A stretch of DNA of 64,000 nt from Rhodobacterales bacterium HKCCE2091 (GCA_015689685.1 WVSL01000005.1:248001-312000), one strand, 5' to 3'; shown: positions 52,792-62,527, numbered from the stretch's first letter. A program made the numbers and translations. Notes: generated by a model not told the origin, from the sequence alone.

Positions 52792-54116
52792 GAACGCTCT
52801 ACCAGTCGCAGCGGGCAATGCGGGCGAAACGTCAGGACGCGCTGCGGCGCGGGGTCATCGCGGTGCTCGACATCGGCAGCTACAAGATCTCCGCCCTCGT
52901 GCTGCGGTTCGACGGCACGCCGGATCTCGCCGACGGTGTCGGGCCGATGGCGGGGCAGGCGGGGTTCCGGGTGATCGGCGCCGCCACGACCCGGTCCCGC
53001 GGCGTCCGCTTCGGCGAAATAGACACGGTGCAGGAAACCGAACGCGCGATCCGCACCGCGATCCAGGGTGCGCAGAAGATGGCGGCAATGCGCGTCGACC
53101 ACGTCATCGTCAGCCTCGCCGGCGGCCGCCCCAGGTCCTACGGCCTGGCGGGCGACGTGGCGCTCGGCGACAGCGCGGTGTCCGAGGCCGACGTGGCCCG
53201 CGTGCTGGCCGCCTGCGACCTGCCCGACATCGGCGAGGGGCGCGAGGTGCTGCACGCGCAACCGGTGAACTTCGCGCTCGACCATCGCACCGGGCTCGGC
53301 GATCCGCGCGGGCAGGTCGGCAACCGGCTGTCCTGCGACATCCACCTCCTGTCCGTCGACGGCCCCGCGGTCGAGGCGCTGCTCTACTGCGTCAAGCGCT
53401 GCGATCTCGAGATCGCGGGAATCGCCGCCGCGCCCTACGCCGCCGGGATTTCCAGCCTGGTGGAGGACGAGCAGGAGCTTGGCGCGGCCTGTATCGACAT
53501 GGGCGGCGGGACCACCGGCATCTCGATTTTCATCAAGAAACACATGATCTTCTCGGACACGGTTCGCATGGGCGGGCACCATGTCACCGCCGACGTGAGC
53601 CAGGCCCTGCACATCCCGCTGTCTGCCGCCGAGCGTCTCAAGACCCGGTACGGCGGCGTCGTCGCGACCGGCATGGACGACCGCGAGATGATCGAACTCG
53701 AAAGCGATACCGGCGACTGGCACCACGACCGCCGCCGGGTCAGCCGGGCGGAGCTGATCGGGGTGATCCGGCCCCGCGTCGAGGAGATCCTCGAGGACGT
53801 CCGCGCGCGGCTCGACGCGGCCGGGTTCGAACACCTGCCGTCGCAGCGGATCGTCCTGACCGGCGGCGCGAGCCAGATGCCCGGGCTCGACGGGCTCGCC
53901 AGCCGCATCCTCGGCAACCAGGTCCGGCTCGGCCGTCCGCTGCGGGTGCAGGGGCTTCCGCAATCGGCCTGCGGGCCGGCGTTCTCGGCCTGCGTCGGGC
54001 TTGCGCTCTTCGCCGCGCACCCGCAGGACGAGTGGTGGGACTTCGAGGTTCCCGCCGAGCGCACCCCCGCGCGGTCTATCCGCCGTGCCGTCCGCTGGTT
54101 CCGCGACAACTGGTAG
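52788..54116 (+). CDS. ftsA: Cell division protein FtsA (actin-like)
   Basis: 442 aa, actin-like ATPase that tethers FtsZ to the membrane. Seen: IAVLDIGSYKISALVLRFDG (phosphate 1), SHS2/1C region, CIDMGGGTTGISIFIKK (phosphate 2), IVLTGGASQMPGLDGLA (adenosine), and a C-terminal amphipathic helix SIRRAVRWFRDNW for membrane binding. Four-base overlap with ftsQ. The 351-base gap to ftsZ carries DnaA-type sites. Confidence 0.95.
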   Translation: MRTLYQSQRAMRAKRQDALRRGVIAVLDIGSYKISALVLRFDGTPDLADGVGPMAGQAGFRVIGAATTRSRGVRFGEIDTVQETERAIRTAIQGAQKMAAMRVDHVIVSLAGGRPRSYGLAGDVALGDSAVSEADVARVLAACDLPDIGEGREVLHAQPVNFALDHRTGLGDPRGQVGNRLSCDIHLLSVDGPAVEALLYCVKRCDLEIAGIAAAPYAAGISSLVEDEQELGAACIDMGGGTTGISIFIKKHMIFSDTVRMGGHHVTADVSQALHIPLSAAERLKTRYGGVVATGMDDREMIELESDTGDWHHDRRRVSRAELIGVIRPRVEEILEDVRARLDAAGFEHLPSQRIVLTGGASQMPGLDGLASRILGNQVRLGRPLRVQGLPQSACGPAFSACVGLALFAAHPQDEWWDFEVPAERTPARSIRRAVRWFRDNW

Positions 54117-54157
54117 GGCGAAAAAGGACCGTGACGCGGAGGCAACGGCCTGATAGG

Positions 54158-54181
54158 TTATTCACAGGCACCTGTGGAAAA
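54158..54181. promoter_or_regulatory. Pair of inverted DnaA boxes upstream of ftsZ
   Basis: TTATTCACA (54158-54166) is a perfect DnaA box on the plus strand. TGTGGAAAA (54173-54181) is TTTTCCACA on the minus strand, matching TTWTNCACA. They are six bases apart, about 290 bases before ftsZ. DnaA is a known regulator of ftsZ in Caulobacter. Confidence 0.5.
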
Positions 54182-54221
54182 GGTGTGGACGGAGGCCGAG
54201 CAGCGCCGTCGTGAACATTTC

Positions 54222-54374
54222 GACTCGAACCGGGCCCGAGTGGCCCGGTCCTTTTCGTGGCTTGGCCCTGTCTTTCCGCTATATCCGGTGTTCACCGGCG
54301 ATATCCTGCCAACCGCCCACGGTTACCCCCAAGATTTGCGCCAAATTCGCCACAATTCGCGTGACGGCGGAGTC
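54222..54374. promoter_or_regulatory. Two GANTC (CcrM) sites in the ftsA-ftsZ gap
   Basis: GACTC at 54222-54226 and GAGTC at 54370-54374. CcrM methylation of GANTC affects ftsZ transcription in Caulobacter. The 5-base motif is common by chance, so this is suggestive only. No TTAA-N7-TTAA CtrA site was seen in the gap. Confidence 0.3.
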
Positions 54375-54467
54375 CAAAACGTCTAGTTTCTAGCAAAATC
54401 AGAGGCAAAAGACGGCCGAAGCGGCATCAGACCGGGGGCCACCACCAGTTAACAGGCGGACAAGCGA

Positions 54468-56060
54468 ATGACATTGAACCTGACGATGCCGGATAGCGAA
54501 CCGGACCTGCGCCCCCGTATCACCGTCTTCGGCGTCGGCGGCGCTGGCGGCAACGCGGTCAACAACATGATCGACCAGCAGCTCGAAGGTTGCGAGTTCG
54601 TGGTCGCCAACACCGACGCGCAGGCGCTGGCGCAGTCCAAGGCCACCAGCCGGATCCAGATGGGCGCCCGCGTGACCGAGGGGCTCGGGGCAGGGGCGCG
54701 GCCCGCCGTCGGCGCCAGCGCCGCCGAGGAGTCGATCGAGGACATCGTCGATCACCTGGCCGGCGCGCACATGTGCTTCATCACCGCCGGCATGGGCGGC
54801 GGCACCGGCACCGGCGCGGCCCCGATCATCGCGCAGGCCGCGCGGGAGCTCGGCGTGCTGACCGTTGGCGTCGTGACCAAGCCGTTCCAGTTCGAGGGCG
54901 CCAAGCGGATGCGCCAGGCCGATGACGGCATCGAGGCCCTGCAGAAGGTCGTCGATACGCTCATCATCATCCCGAACCAGAACCTGTTCCGGCTGGCGAA
55001 CGAGAAGACCACCTTCACCGAAGCCTTCGCGATGGCCGACGACGTGCTCTACCAGGGCGTCAAGGGCGTGACCGACCTGATGGTCCGTCCGGGCCTCATC
55101 AACCTCGACTTCGCCGACGTCCGCGCGGTGATGAACGAGATGGGCAAGGCGATGATGGGCACCGGCGAGGCCGAGGGCGAGGCCCGCGCCGTGCAGGCCG
55201 CGGAGAAGGCGATTGCCAACCCGCTTCTCGACGAGATCAGCCTCAAGGGCGCCAAGGGCGTTCTCATCAACATCACCGGCGGCTACGACCTCACCCTGTT
55301 CGAACTGGACGAGGCCGCGAACCGTATCCGCGAGGAAGTCGACCCGGAGGCGAACATCATCGTCGGCTCCACCCTCGACACCGCGATGGAAGGCCAGATG
55401 CGCGTCAGCGTCGTGGCGACCGGCATCGACGTGATGCTGGAGGCCGTCGAGCCCGAACCGGCATCGCGCCCGGCGGCTGCCGCCGTCGCGGCACCGGCCG
55501 CCGCCCGCCCGGCCCCCGCGCCGGCGCCGGAACCGGCCTACGAGGAAGCCGCGCAGGAACCGTCGCTGTTCGAGGGCATCGAGGAGCCGGCCGAAGACGC
55601 CGCCTACTACGCCTCGGACGAGGTGCCGCCGCCGGCCTATCGCCCGGAGCCCGAGCAGGTGCGCCAGACGCAGCAGCCGTCGATCGCCGCGCAGGCCGCC
55701 GCCCGCCGTGCCGCCGCGGCGCAGGCCGCGCATCACGATGACGACCAGTTCGTCGCGCCGCGCGCCCAGTCCCGCCATTCGCCGGAAAGCCTCGCCCGTC
55801 TCCGGGCAGCGATCCAGCGGACCCCCGGCACCCCGGCGGAGCCGCAGAAGGCCGAGGAGCATCACGCCCGCGGCCCGCGGTTCGGGATCAACACGCTCAT
55901 CAACCGGATGACCGGGCATAACGAGGATCTCGGCGCGCCGACCGAGCGGCGGCAGCCGACGATGGCCTCGCACCGCCCCGCGCCGGTCGAGCACGACGCC
56001 GTGGACCCGGACCAGGAGCGGATCGAGATCCCCGCCTTCCTGCGTCGCCAGGCGAATTGA
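54468..56060 (+). CDS. ftsZ: Cell division GTPase FtsZ
   Basis: 530 aa, tubulin-like GTPase forming the Z-ring. Seen: [30 protein letters not shown], tubulin signature [12 protein letters not shown] (T4 loop), the T7 catalytic loop [11 protein letters not shown]. The folded core ends near residue 320. A long Ala/Pro/Glu/Gln-rich linker (about 325-510) leads to the C-terminal peptide [11 protein letters not shown] that binds FtsA. The linker is long, as in other alphaproteobacteria. The coding start ATG 54468 lies after AACAGGCGGACAAGCG. A strong terminator follows. Confidence 0.97.
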   Translation: MTLNLTMPDSEPDLRPRITVFGVGGAGGNAVNNMIDQQLEGCEFVVANTDAQALAQSKATSRIQMGARVTEGLGAGARPAVGASAAEESIEDIVDHLAGAHMCFITAGMGGGTGTGAAPIIAQAARELGVLTVGVVTKPFQFEGAKRMRQADDGIEALQKVVDTLIIIPNQNLFRLANEKTTFTEAFAMADDVLYQGVKGVTDLMVRPGLINLDFADVRAVMNEMGKAMMGTGEAEGEARAVQAAEKAIANPLLDEISLKGAKGVLINITGGYDLTLFELDEAANRIREEVDPEANIIVGSTLDTAMEGQMRVSVVATGIDVMLEAVEPEPASRPAAAAVAAPAAARPAPAPAPEPAYEEAAQEPSLFEGIEEPAEDAAYYASDEVPPPAYRPEPEQVRQTQQPSIAAQAAARRAAAAQAAHHDDDQFVAPRAQSRHSPESLARLRAAIQRTPGTPAEPQKAEEHHARGPRFGINTLINRMTGHNEDLGAPTERRQPTMASHRPAPVEHDAVDPDQERIEIPAFLRRQAN

Positions 56061-56080
56061 GCGAATCAAATATGTGACGG

Positions 56081-56110
56081 AAAGGCCGGCCTCGTGCCGG
56101 CCTTTTTATT
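56081..56110 (+). terminator. Rho-independent terminator after ftsZ
   Basis: AAAGGCCGGC (56081-56090) pairs with GCCGGCCTTT (56096-56105) around CTCGT, followed by TTATTATTT. It ends the dcw transcript 20 bases after ftsZ. Confidence 0.9.
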
Positions 56111-56311
56111 ATTTAAAACAACGGCCTGTGATGCTTTCTGCGCTGCGGCAGCGGAGTTTCGCCCATTATCCCCGGCAATGTTGCAAACGGTTACAAAGCT
56201 TGAATTGTATCGACCCCGCGCTCGCGCATATCCCATCCTTGAACCACTGGGCCCGTCCGCAACGACGGACGTGAGATGGGCCCGCAGGACGGCAAGGCTA
56301 GGGTTAGACAC

Positions 56312-57238
56312 GTGCAGGCGACGATCAGGTCAGCAGCGGCATTCACCGGGGTGGGTCTCCACTCCGGCCGCCCCGTGCGGATGACCATCCGCCCGGCCGC
56401 CGCGCATTTCGGCATCTGGTTCCGCCGCGTCGACATCGCCGGGTTCGGCCGCGACGCGCTCGTCCCCGCCCGCTACGACGCCGTGCCCGACGCCCGGCTC
56501 TGCACGCGGCTGCGGAACGCCGACGGTGTCGAGGTATCGACGGTCGAGCACGTCATGGCCGCCCTGGCCGGCACCGGCATCCACAACGCGCTGATCGAGA
56601 TCGACGCCCCCGAGGTCCCGATCCTCGACGGCTCCGCCGCGCCCTTCGTGCGCGCCATCCTCGCCCGCGGCGTGATGCAGCAGGATGCCGCGATCCACGC
56701 GATCGAGGTTCTGAAGCCGGTGCGGGTCGAGGACGGCGAGGCCTGGGCCGAGCTGCGCCCGGGCGACGGCCTGACCATGCGCTTCTCGATCGAGTTCGAC
56801 GATGCCGCGATCGGCCGCCAGACCCGCGAGGCCAACCTCGCCAACGGCCGCTTCGTGCGGGAGCTTTGCGACAGCCGCACCTTCTGCCGCGCCTCGGATA
56901 TCGACGCGATGCGCGCCAACGGCCTCGCGCTCGGCGGGACCTACGAGAACGCCGTGGTGGTCGACGGCTCGGCCGTGCTCAGCCCCGGCGGGCTGCGCCA
57001 CGCCGACGAGGCCGTGCGCCACAAGATGCTCGACGCGCTCGGCGACCTCGCGCTCGCGGGCGCACCGCTGATCGCGCATTACGAAGGCAACCGGGCCGGA
57101 CACGCGCTGACCAACAGGCTCCTCCGGGCGCTGTTCGCCACGCCGGGCGCGGTCCGCTTCGTCGAGTGTTCCGAGGCCCAGGCGGCACGGCTGCCCGGGG
57201 CGGGGCTCTGCGCCCGGGATCTGGCCGACGTCGCCTGA
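56312..57238 (+). CDS. lpxC: UDP-3-O-acyl-GlcNAc deacetylase LpxC
   Basis: 308 aa, zinc enzyme committing UDP-GlcNAc derivatives to lipid A. Seen: AAFTGVGLHSGRPVRMTIRPA, zinc His in STVEHVMAALAGTGI, NALIEIDAPEVPILDGSAAPF, and the HKMLDALGDL zinc/catalytic stretch. GTG 56312, with AGGG eight bases upstream, aligns with the usual N-terminus; an ATG 36 bases earlier gives an unusual extension. The dcw terminator lies before it, so it has its own promoter. Confidence 0.93.
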   Translation: MQATIRSAAAFTGVGLHSGRPVRMTIRPAAAHFGIWFRRVDIAGFGRDALVPARYDAVPDARLCTRLRNADGVEVSTVEHVMAALAGTGIHNALIEIDAPEVPILDGSAAPFVRAILARGVMQQDAAIHAIEVLKPVRVEDGEAWAELRPGDGLTMRFSIEFDDAAIGRQTREANLANGRFVRELCDSRTFCRASDIDAMRANGLALGGTYENAVVVDGSAVLSPGGLRHADEAVRHKMLDALGDLALAGAPLIAHYEGNRAGHALTNRLLRALFATPGAVRFVECSEAQAARLPGAGLCARDLADVA

Positions 57239-57284
57239 GCCCGTTGTCGCGCATGCGCCCGGCCTGCAACTCCGACAGCCTTCG

Positions 57285-57313
57285 TTGTGACCCGCTCGCC
57301 GTTTGTGCTAGAC
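57285..57313 (+). promoter_or_regulatory. Putative promoter of bamD
   Basis: TTGTGA (57285-57290), 17 bases, CTAGAC (57308-57313), 55 bases upstream of bamD. Same -35 as the putative clpX promoter. Confidence 0.4.
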
Positions 57314-57368
57314 CCCGGTCCGAACGGGGATTAATTCCCCTAGGGTGGTGTGTCGAAGGGATCATCGG

Positions 57369-58256
57369 ATGAGCCGTCGGGGCGGTTTCACGCGGATCGC
57401 GACAGTTCTCGCGCTCACGGCGCTCGTCGCCGGGTGCAGCGGCGGGGGCAATCGCGGCGGGCTGTTCGGCACCGGCCTGTTCTCCGGCGCGAGCCGGAGT
57501 GCATCGAGCCCGCTGGACCAGCTCGACGCCGAGACGATCTACAACCAGGCCGAGTTCGAGCTCGAGAACGGCCGCCCGGACGACGCGGCGGAGCTGTTTT
57601 CCGAGGTCGAGCGCCTGCATCCCTATTCCGACTGGGCCCGGCGCGCGCTCATCATGGCGGCCTTCGCCTATTACAGCGACCAGGATTACGAGGCCGCGCG
57701 CCTGTCCGCGCAGCGGTTCCTCGATTTCTACCCGGGCGACGAGGATGCGGCCTACGCGCAGTACCTGCTGGCGCTCAGCTACTACGACCAGATCGACCAG
57801 GTCGGCCGTGACCAGGGTCTCACCTACCAGGCGCTCCAGGCGCTGCGCGAAGTGATCGAGCGTTACCCCGACAGCCCCTACGCCGCCTCCGCGATCCTGA
57901 AGTTCGAGCTCGCCTTCGACCAGCTCGCGTCGAAGGAAATGGAGATCGGCCGTTATTACCTGCGCCGGGGGCACTACACCGCCGCGATCAACCGCTTCCG
58001 TGTCGTGGTCGAGGAATTCCAGACCACGAGCCACACGCCCGAGGCGCTGATGCGGCTGGTGGAGGCGTATCTCTCGCTCGGCCTGACCGACGAGGCCCAG
58101 ACCGCCGGTGCGATCCTCGGCTACAACTTCGAGGCCTCGCCCTTCTACGACGACGCCTACCGGCAGCTGACCGGCCAGAACCTCGCGCCCGAAGCCGCGG
58201 GCGAGGGCTGGCTGCGGGACATCTGGCGGCAGACAGTGCGGGGCGACTGGCTCTGA
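57369..58256 (+). CDS. bamD: Outer-membrane assembly lipoprotein BamD
   Basis: 295 aa. Lipoprotein signal with lipobox LVAGC at about residue 24. TPR repeats follow: AETIYNQAEFELENGRPDDAAELF, YPYSDWARRALIMAAFAYY-like and DQDYEAARLSAQRFLDFYPG segments, ending ARNTRF-like NRFRVVVEEFQTTSHTPEAL. BamD works with BamA to insert outer-membrane beta-barrels. It lies between lpxC and recN, as in other alphaproteobacteria. AAGGGA lies upstream of the ATG. Confidence 0.93.
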   Translation: MSRRGGFTRIATVLALTALVAGCSGGGNRGGLFGTGLFSGASRSASSPLDQLDAETIYNQAEFELENGRPDDAAELFSEVERLHPYSDWARRALIMAAFAYYSDQDYEAARLSAQRFLDFYPGDEDAAYAQYLLALSYYDQIDQVGRDQGLTYQALQALREVIERYPDSPYAASAILKFELAFDQLASKEMEIGRYYLRRGHYTAAINRFRVVVEEFQTTSHTPEALMRLVEAYLSLGLTDEAQTAGAILGYNFEASPFYDDAYRQLTGQNLAPEAAGEGWLRDIWRQTVRGDWL

Positions 58257-58283
58257 CGCGCCAGCGCCGCTAGGTATCGGCCC

Positions 58284-59936
58284 ATGCTGCGTGCGCTCGA
58301 CATCCGCGACATGCTGATCATCGACCGGTTGGAACTGGATTTCCGGCCGGGTCTCAACGTGCTGACCGGCGAGACCGGGGCGGGCAAGTCGATCCTGCTC
58401 GATTCGCTCGGCTTCGTGCTCGGCTGGCGGGGCCGTGCCGACCTCGTGCGGGAAGGGGCGGAGCAGGGCGAGGTGTCGGCAGTGTTCGACCTGCCCCCGG
58501 GCCATCCCGCCCGCGCGGTTCTGGCCGAGGCCGGCCTGCCGGACGGGGACGAACTGATCCTGCGCCGGGTCAATTCGCGCGAGGGCCGAAAGACCGCCTG
58601 GGTGAACGACCGGCGGGTGTCCGGCGAAGTCCTGCGCGCGCTGTCGGATACGCTGGTGGAACTGCACGGGCAGCAGGACGACCGTGGCCTTCTCGACCCG
58701 CGCGGGCACCGGGCGATGCTGGACGACTTCGCGGGCCTCGCCGCCGAGAAGGCCGCCGTCGCAGCGGCCTGGGCCGACCGACGCCGTGCCGCGCAGGCGC
58801 TGGACGCCGCCGAGGCCGCGCTTGCCGAGATGCGGGCGGAAGAGGATTTCCTGCGTCACGCGGTCGCCGAGCTCGACGATCTCGACCCCGAGCCCGGGGA
58901 GGAAGCGACGCTCGATTCCCGCCGCCGGGTCATGCAGGGGGCGGAGCGGATGCGACTCGACGTCGCCCGCGCGGCGCAGGGGCTCGGAACCGACGGCGCC
59001 GAGGGCGCGATGGCCGAAGCGATGCGCTGGCTCGACGGTCTCGCCGCGGGGGCGGAGGGCGCGCTCGACGGCGCGATGGCGGCGCTGGAACGGGCGATGG
59101 TGGAACTGGGCGAGGCGCAGGATGGCGTCGCGCGCTTCGCCGATGCGCTGGATTTCGATCCCGGCGAGCTGGAACGGGTCGAGGAGCGGCTCTTCGCGAT
59201 CCGCGCGCTGGCGCGGAAGCACGGTGTCCTGCCCGACGATCTCGGCGGTTTCGCGGAGGAACTGCGTAGGCGGCTGTCGGATCTCGACGGCGGCGAGGGG
59301 CGGATCGGGGAACTGGGATCGGAGCTGTCGGCCGCGGAGGCGCGCTACGCGGAGGCGGCAGGCGCATTGCGGGCCGCGCGCGAGGCGGCTGCCGGGCGAC
59401 TCGATGCCGCGATGGCGGCGGAACTGCCGCCCCTGAAGCTCAACCGCGCGGTGTTCCGGACCGAGATCGGCGCGGCGGAGCCGGGGCCGGAGGGCAACGA
59501 GACCGTCACCTTCGAGGTCGCGACCAACCCCGGCGCCCCGGCGGGGCCGCTCAACCGGATCGCCTCGGGCGGGGAACTGTCGCGCTTCCTGCTGGCGCTG
59601 AAGGTCTGCCTGACCCGCGGGGCGGAGGGCCTGACGCTGATCTTCGACGAGATCGACCGTGGCGTCGGCGGGGCGACGGCCGACGCGGTGGGCAAGCGGC
59701 TGGAGGCGCTGGCGGGCGACGGGCAGGTGCTGGTGGTGACCCATTCGCCGCAGGTGGCGGCGCGGGGCGGCCATCACTGGCGGGTGTCGAAGGACGTCGA
59801 CGGTGGCGCGACCCTGTCCCGCGTGGTGCCCCTGTCGGCCGAGGACCGGATCGACGAACTGGCGCGGATGCTGGCGGGCGATACCGTGACCGAAGCCGCG
59901 CGGGAGGCCGCACGGGCGCTCCTCGCGGCCGGGTGA
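58284..59936 (+). CDS. recN: DNA repair protein RecN (SMC-like)
   Basis: 550 aa, ABC-type ATPase with coiled coils used in double-strand break repair. Seen: LDIRDMLIIDRLELDFRPGL, Walker A LTGETGAGKSILLDSL, a long helical middle (about 155-370), ABC signature RIASGGELSRFLLALK, Walker B LIFDEIDRGVGG and VTHSPQVAARGGHHW. Starts 28 bases after bamD. Followed by a gene-free stretch with a nested inverted repeat. Confidence 0.95.
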   Translation: MLRALDIRDMLIIDRLELDFRPGLNVLTGETGAGKSILLDSLGFVLGWRGRADLVREGAEQGEVSAVFDLPPGHPARAVLAEAGLPDGDELILRRVNSREGRKTAWVNDRRVSGEVLRALSDTLVELHGQQDDRGLLDPRGHRAMLDDFAGLAAEKAAVAAAWADRRRAAQALDAAEAALAEMRAEEDFLRHAVAELDDLDPEPGEEATLDSRRRVMQGAERMRLDVARAAQGLGTDGAEGAMAEAMRWLDGLAAGAEGALDGAMAALERAMVELGEAQDGVARFADALDFDPGELERVEERLFAIRALARKHGVLPDDLGGFAEELRRRLSDLDGGEGRIGELGSELSAAEARYAEAAGALRAAREAAAGRLDAAMAAELPPLKLNRAVFRTEIGAAEPGPEGNETVTFEVATNPGAPAGPLNRIASGGELSRFLLALKVCLTRGAEGLTLIFDEIDRGVGGATADAVGKRLEALAGDGQVLVVTHSPQVAARGGHHWRVSKDVDGGATLSRVVPLSAEDRIDELARMLAGDTVTEAAREAARALLAAG

Positions 59937-60048
59937 CGCGCCGCCTCAAGCCCGCCTTGCGGCGAGCCGTCGTCGGCCCGGCGCGCCCGGGGGCGCGCGG
60001 CGCGGTACCAAGCGTGGCAAGAGGGCTCAGGCTCACCAAAGCGAAACC

Positions 60049-60226
60049 GGGGTTCCGCCGCGGAGCCGCCGTCGCCCGGGCCCTGCCTTGGCGCATCGCC
60101 GTCCGCCGCTCAAGAGGAATAGCGGTTTCCACGCCTTCGGCGCGGAGCCACCGCGATTCCTCCTGACCTTCAGCCGCCGACGCGCCCGTCCGGTCCCAGG
60201 CGACGGCGGCTCCGAAGCGAAACCCC
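60049..60226 (-). repeat. Nested inverted-repeat element between recN and the ClC gene
   Basis: Two 32-base arms (60049-60080 and 60195-60226) are inverted copies, 28 of 32 matching, with a perfect 16-base core CGGAGCCGCCGTCGCC. Between them is a second hairpin (60116-60165): a 7-bp GAGGAAT/ATTCCTC stem, a 5-bp GCGGT/ACCGC stem and a TTCG tip. Three of the four arm mismatches become G-U pairs on the minus strand only, so if it acts as RNA the minus strand is favoured. Could be a MITE-like element or a structured RNA. Confidence 0.6.
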
Positions 60227-60389
60227 TCCGGGATCGCCATTGCCCTGCGAGGGATCGGTCGGGGTGCGTGGAGACAGGAGCATTCGGTTCGAGTCAGGCG
60301 TCCTGGTGGCCCGGGCGCGGGTTTCCCTTCCGTCCGATTGCCCGCGGCGATACACCTGAGGCCACTCTTTGCCGCACGAGCCCGACGCG

Positions 60390-62078
60390 ATGTCCGATGC
60401 CAGCCGCCCCACCCTGAAGGACCGGTTCGATACCGGGCTTCGGGATGCGCGCGCGGCCTGGGGCGGGGTCGTCGCGAAGACGCGCTGGCAGATCAGGTTC
60501 TGGTTCATCGCGCTGGCGATCGGGATCGCCGCGGGGTTCGCCTCGCTCCTGTTCCGGCGCGGGATCGAGGGCCTGCAGACCCTGCTCTACGGGGTCGAGG
60601 ACGTGCGGATGCTCAATTCCTTCGCGGAGAGCCTGCCGTGGTACTGGATCCTGCTGATCCCGGCGGTCGGAGGGCTGGTGGTGGGCCTGATCCTGCACCG
60701 GTTCACGCCCGACGGGCGGGTGCGGGCGGTGGCCGACGTGATCGAGGGCGCGGCGCTGGCAGAGGGACGGGTCGAGACCCGCGCGGGGATCGCATCGGCG
60801 CTCGCCTCGCTGATCACGCTCGGCTCCGGCGGATCGTCGGGGCGGGAAGGTCCGGTCGTCCACCTCGCCGCGCTGATCTCCAGCCGGGTTTCGGACTGGA
60901 TCAAGGCCGACGGAATCACCGGGCGCGACCTGCTCGGCTGCGCGGTCGCCGCCGCCGTGTCGGCCTCGTTCAACGCGCCGATCGCGGGCGCCCTGTTCGC
61001 ACTGGAGGTGGTGCTGCGCCATTTCGCCGTCCACGCCTTCGCACCGATCGTCATCGCCTCGGCCGCGGGCACGGTCATCAACCGGCTGGAATTCGGCGAC
61101 ATGACCGAGTTCATGCTCGGCGACGGCACCGCGCTCGAATTCTACCAGGAGATGCCGGCCTTCCTCATCCTCGGGATCCTGAGCGGGCTGATCGCGGTGG
61201 TGTTCATCCGCGCGACCTTCATCTCGGAACGGGTGGCGGGGAAGATCCAGCGCCGTCTCGGGGTGCCGCGCTGGATCAGGCCCGCGGCCGCCGGGCTGAT
61301 CCTCGGCGCCATCGCGATCCGGTTCCCGCATATCATCGGCGTCGGCTACGAGACCACGTCGGACGCCCTGACCGGACAGCTTGTCCTGCACGAGGCCATC
61401 GTCTTCGCGATGGTCAAGACCGCGGCGGCGGCGATCACGCTCGGCGGGCGCATGGGCGGCGGCGTGTTCTCGCCCTCGCTGATGATCGGGGCGCTGACCG
61501 GGCTCGCCTTCGGGCTGATCGCGACCGAGATCTTTCCCGACATCTCGGGGTCCGAGACGCTCTACGCGCTGGCCGGGATGGGGGCGGTGGCGGCCGCGGT
61601 CCTGGGGGCGCCGATCTCGACCACGCTGATCGTGTTCGAGCTGACCGGCGACTGGCAGACCGGGCTGGCGGTGATGGTGGCGGTGTCGATGTCCACCGCC
61701 GTCACCTCGAAGCTCGTCCACCGATCGTTCTTCCTGACGCAGCTCGAACACCGCAACATCCACCTCGCGGCCGGGCCGCAGGCCTACCTCCTGTGCATGT
61801 TCCGCGTCAGCCGGGTGATGCGGCCGATGGACAGCGACGCCGCGCCGCCGGCCGAGAAGCTGCTGACGCTGGTGGAGCAGGGGGTCTACGTGGAGGGCCG
61901 CTCGACCCTGGAACGGGCGATGCCGATCTTCGAACGCACCGGGCTCGACTTCGTGCCGGTGGTCGCCTTGTCGCCGTCCGACGGACCGCCGGCCCTGGAA
62001 GGCGCGCTGTACCACGTCGACGCGCTGAAGGCCTACAACCGCGCCCTCGCCGCGACCGCGGCGGAGGAGCACAGCTGA
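60390..62078 (+). CDS. ClC-family chloride channel/antiporter
   Basis: 562 aa, multi-pass membrane protein. ClC landmarks: GSGGSSGREGPVVHLAALI (selectivity-filter region with the gating Glu in GREGP), FNAPIAGALFALEVVLRHF, GGRMGGGVFSPSLMIGAL, and GAPISTTLIVFELTGDW. The C-terminal ~110 residues (LCMFRVSRVMRPMDSD..., ERTGLDFVPVVAL) look like CBS-type regulatory sequence. ATG 60390 chosen over an upstream TTG. Channel versus H+/Cl- exchanger cannot be decided. Confidence 0.88.
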   Translation: MSDASRPTLKDRFDTGLRDARAAWGGVVAKTRWQIRFWFIALAIGIAAGFASLLFRRGIEGLQTLLYGVEDVRMLNSFAESLPWYWILLIPAVGGLVVGLILHRFTPDGRVRAVADVIEGAALAEGRVETRAGIASALASLITLGSGGSSGREGPVVHLAALISSRVSDWIKADGITGRDLLGCAVAAAVSASFNAPIAGALFALEVVLRHFAVHAFAPIVIASAAGTVINRLEFGDMTEFMLGDGTALEFYQEMPAFLILGILSGLIAVVFIRATFISERVAGKIQRRLGVPRWIRPAAAGLILGAIAIRFPHIIGVGYETTSDALTGQLVLHEAIVFAMVKTAAAAITLGGRMGGGVFSPSLMIGALTGLAFGLIATEIFPDISGSETLYALAGMGAVAAAVLGAPISTTLIVFELTGDWQTGLAVMVAVSMSTAVTSKLVHRSFFLTQLEHRNIHLAAGPQAYLLCMFRVSRVMRPMDSDAAPPAEKLLTLVEQGVYVEGRSTLERAMPIFERTGLDFVPVVALSPSDGPPALEGALYHVDALKAYNRALAATAAEEHS

Positions 62079-62100
62079 AACAGGCGCTTGCGGGCGGTTC

Positions 62101-62442
62101 CTAAAGTTTCTCGACGTTGACCCGGTTGGTGTAGAACGCGATGTGCCCGGCGATGGCCTCCATTCCTGGAAGCGGGCTTTCGTAGCTCCAGGCCGCGTCC
62201 GGCAGGGTCTCGCCCGGCGAGGACACGGTGTAGTAGCTTGCATCCCCCATGTAGGGGCTATGACTGCCCGACGCGCTGCGTTCGAGGAACGCCATCGCGA
62301 CGTCACCGCGAGGGAAATAGATCGCCGGGGCGTAGTCGCCCTCGGACAATTCCAGCGCGGCGCTGCTTTCCGCGATGACGGCGCCGCCGGTGCGGACGAC
62401 CCAGAGGCCCTCGGCCGGCCGGATCCGGATGTGATCGGTCAT
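62101..62442 (-). CDS. DUF427 protein
   Basis: 113 aa. VRTGGAVIAESSAALELSEGDYAPAIYFPRGDVAMAFLERS, then SYYTVSSPGETLPDAAWSYESP and IAGHIAFYTNRVNVE are the DUF427 pattern, a small beta-tent fold with no known activity. It lies 85 bases after the aminopeptidase gene on the same strand and may be cotranscribed. Confidence 0.85.
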   Translation of the reverse strand: MTDHIRIRPAEGLWVVRTGGAVIAESSAALELSEGDYAPAIYFPRGDVAMAFLERSASGSHSPYMGDASYYTVSSPGETLPDAAWSYESPLPGMEAIAGHIAFYTNRVNVEKL

Positions 62443-62527
62443 GGGGCTGTCCCTCCCTCGTTGAGGCCAGTTTTCTGATATTCGGCGATCCGGGCAAGGT
62501 CTGCCCGGTGCAGGTAACGGTTTTGCG

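Noticed and set aside
54174-54393. Short frames in the ftsA-ftsZ gap
   Set aside because: No ribosome site or conserved feature; the gap is better explained by regulatory sites.
56276-56311. 12-residue N-terminal extension of LpxC from ATG 56276
   Set aside because: The extension is not expected in the family, and the GTG at 56312 has a better placed AGGG.
60088-60417. 109-aa open frame between recN and the ClC gene
   Set aside because: It runs through both arms of the inverted repeat and has no ribosome site; its composition follows the repeat.
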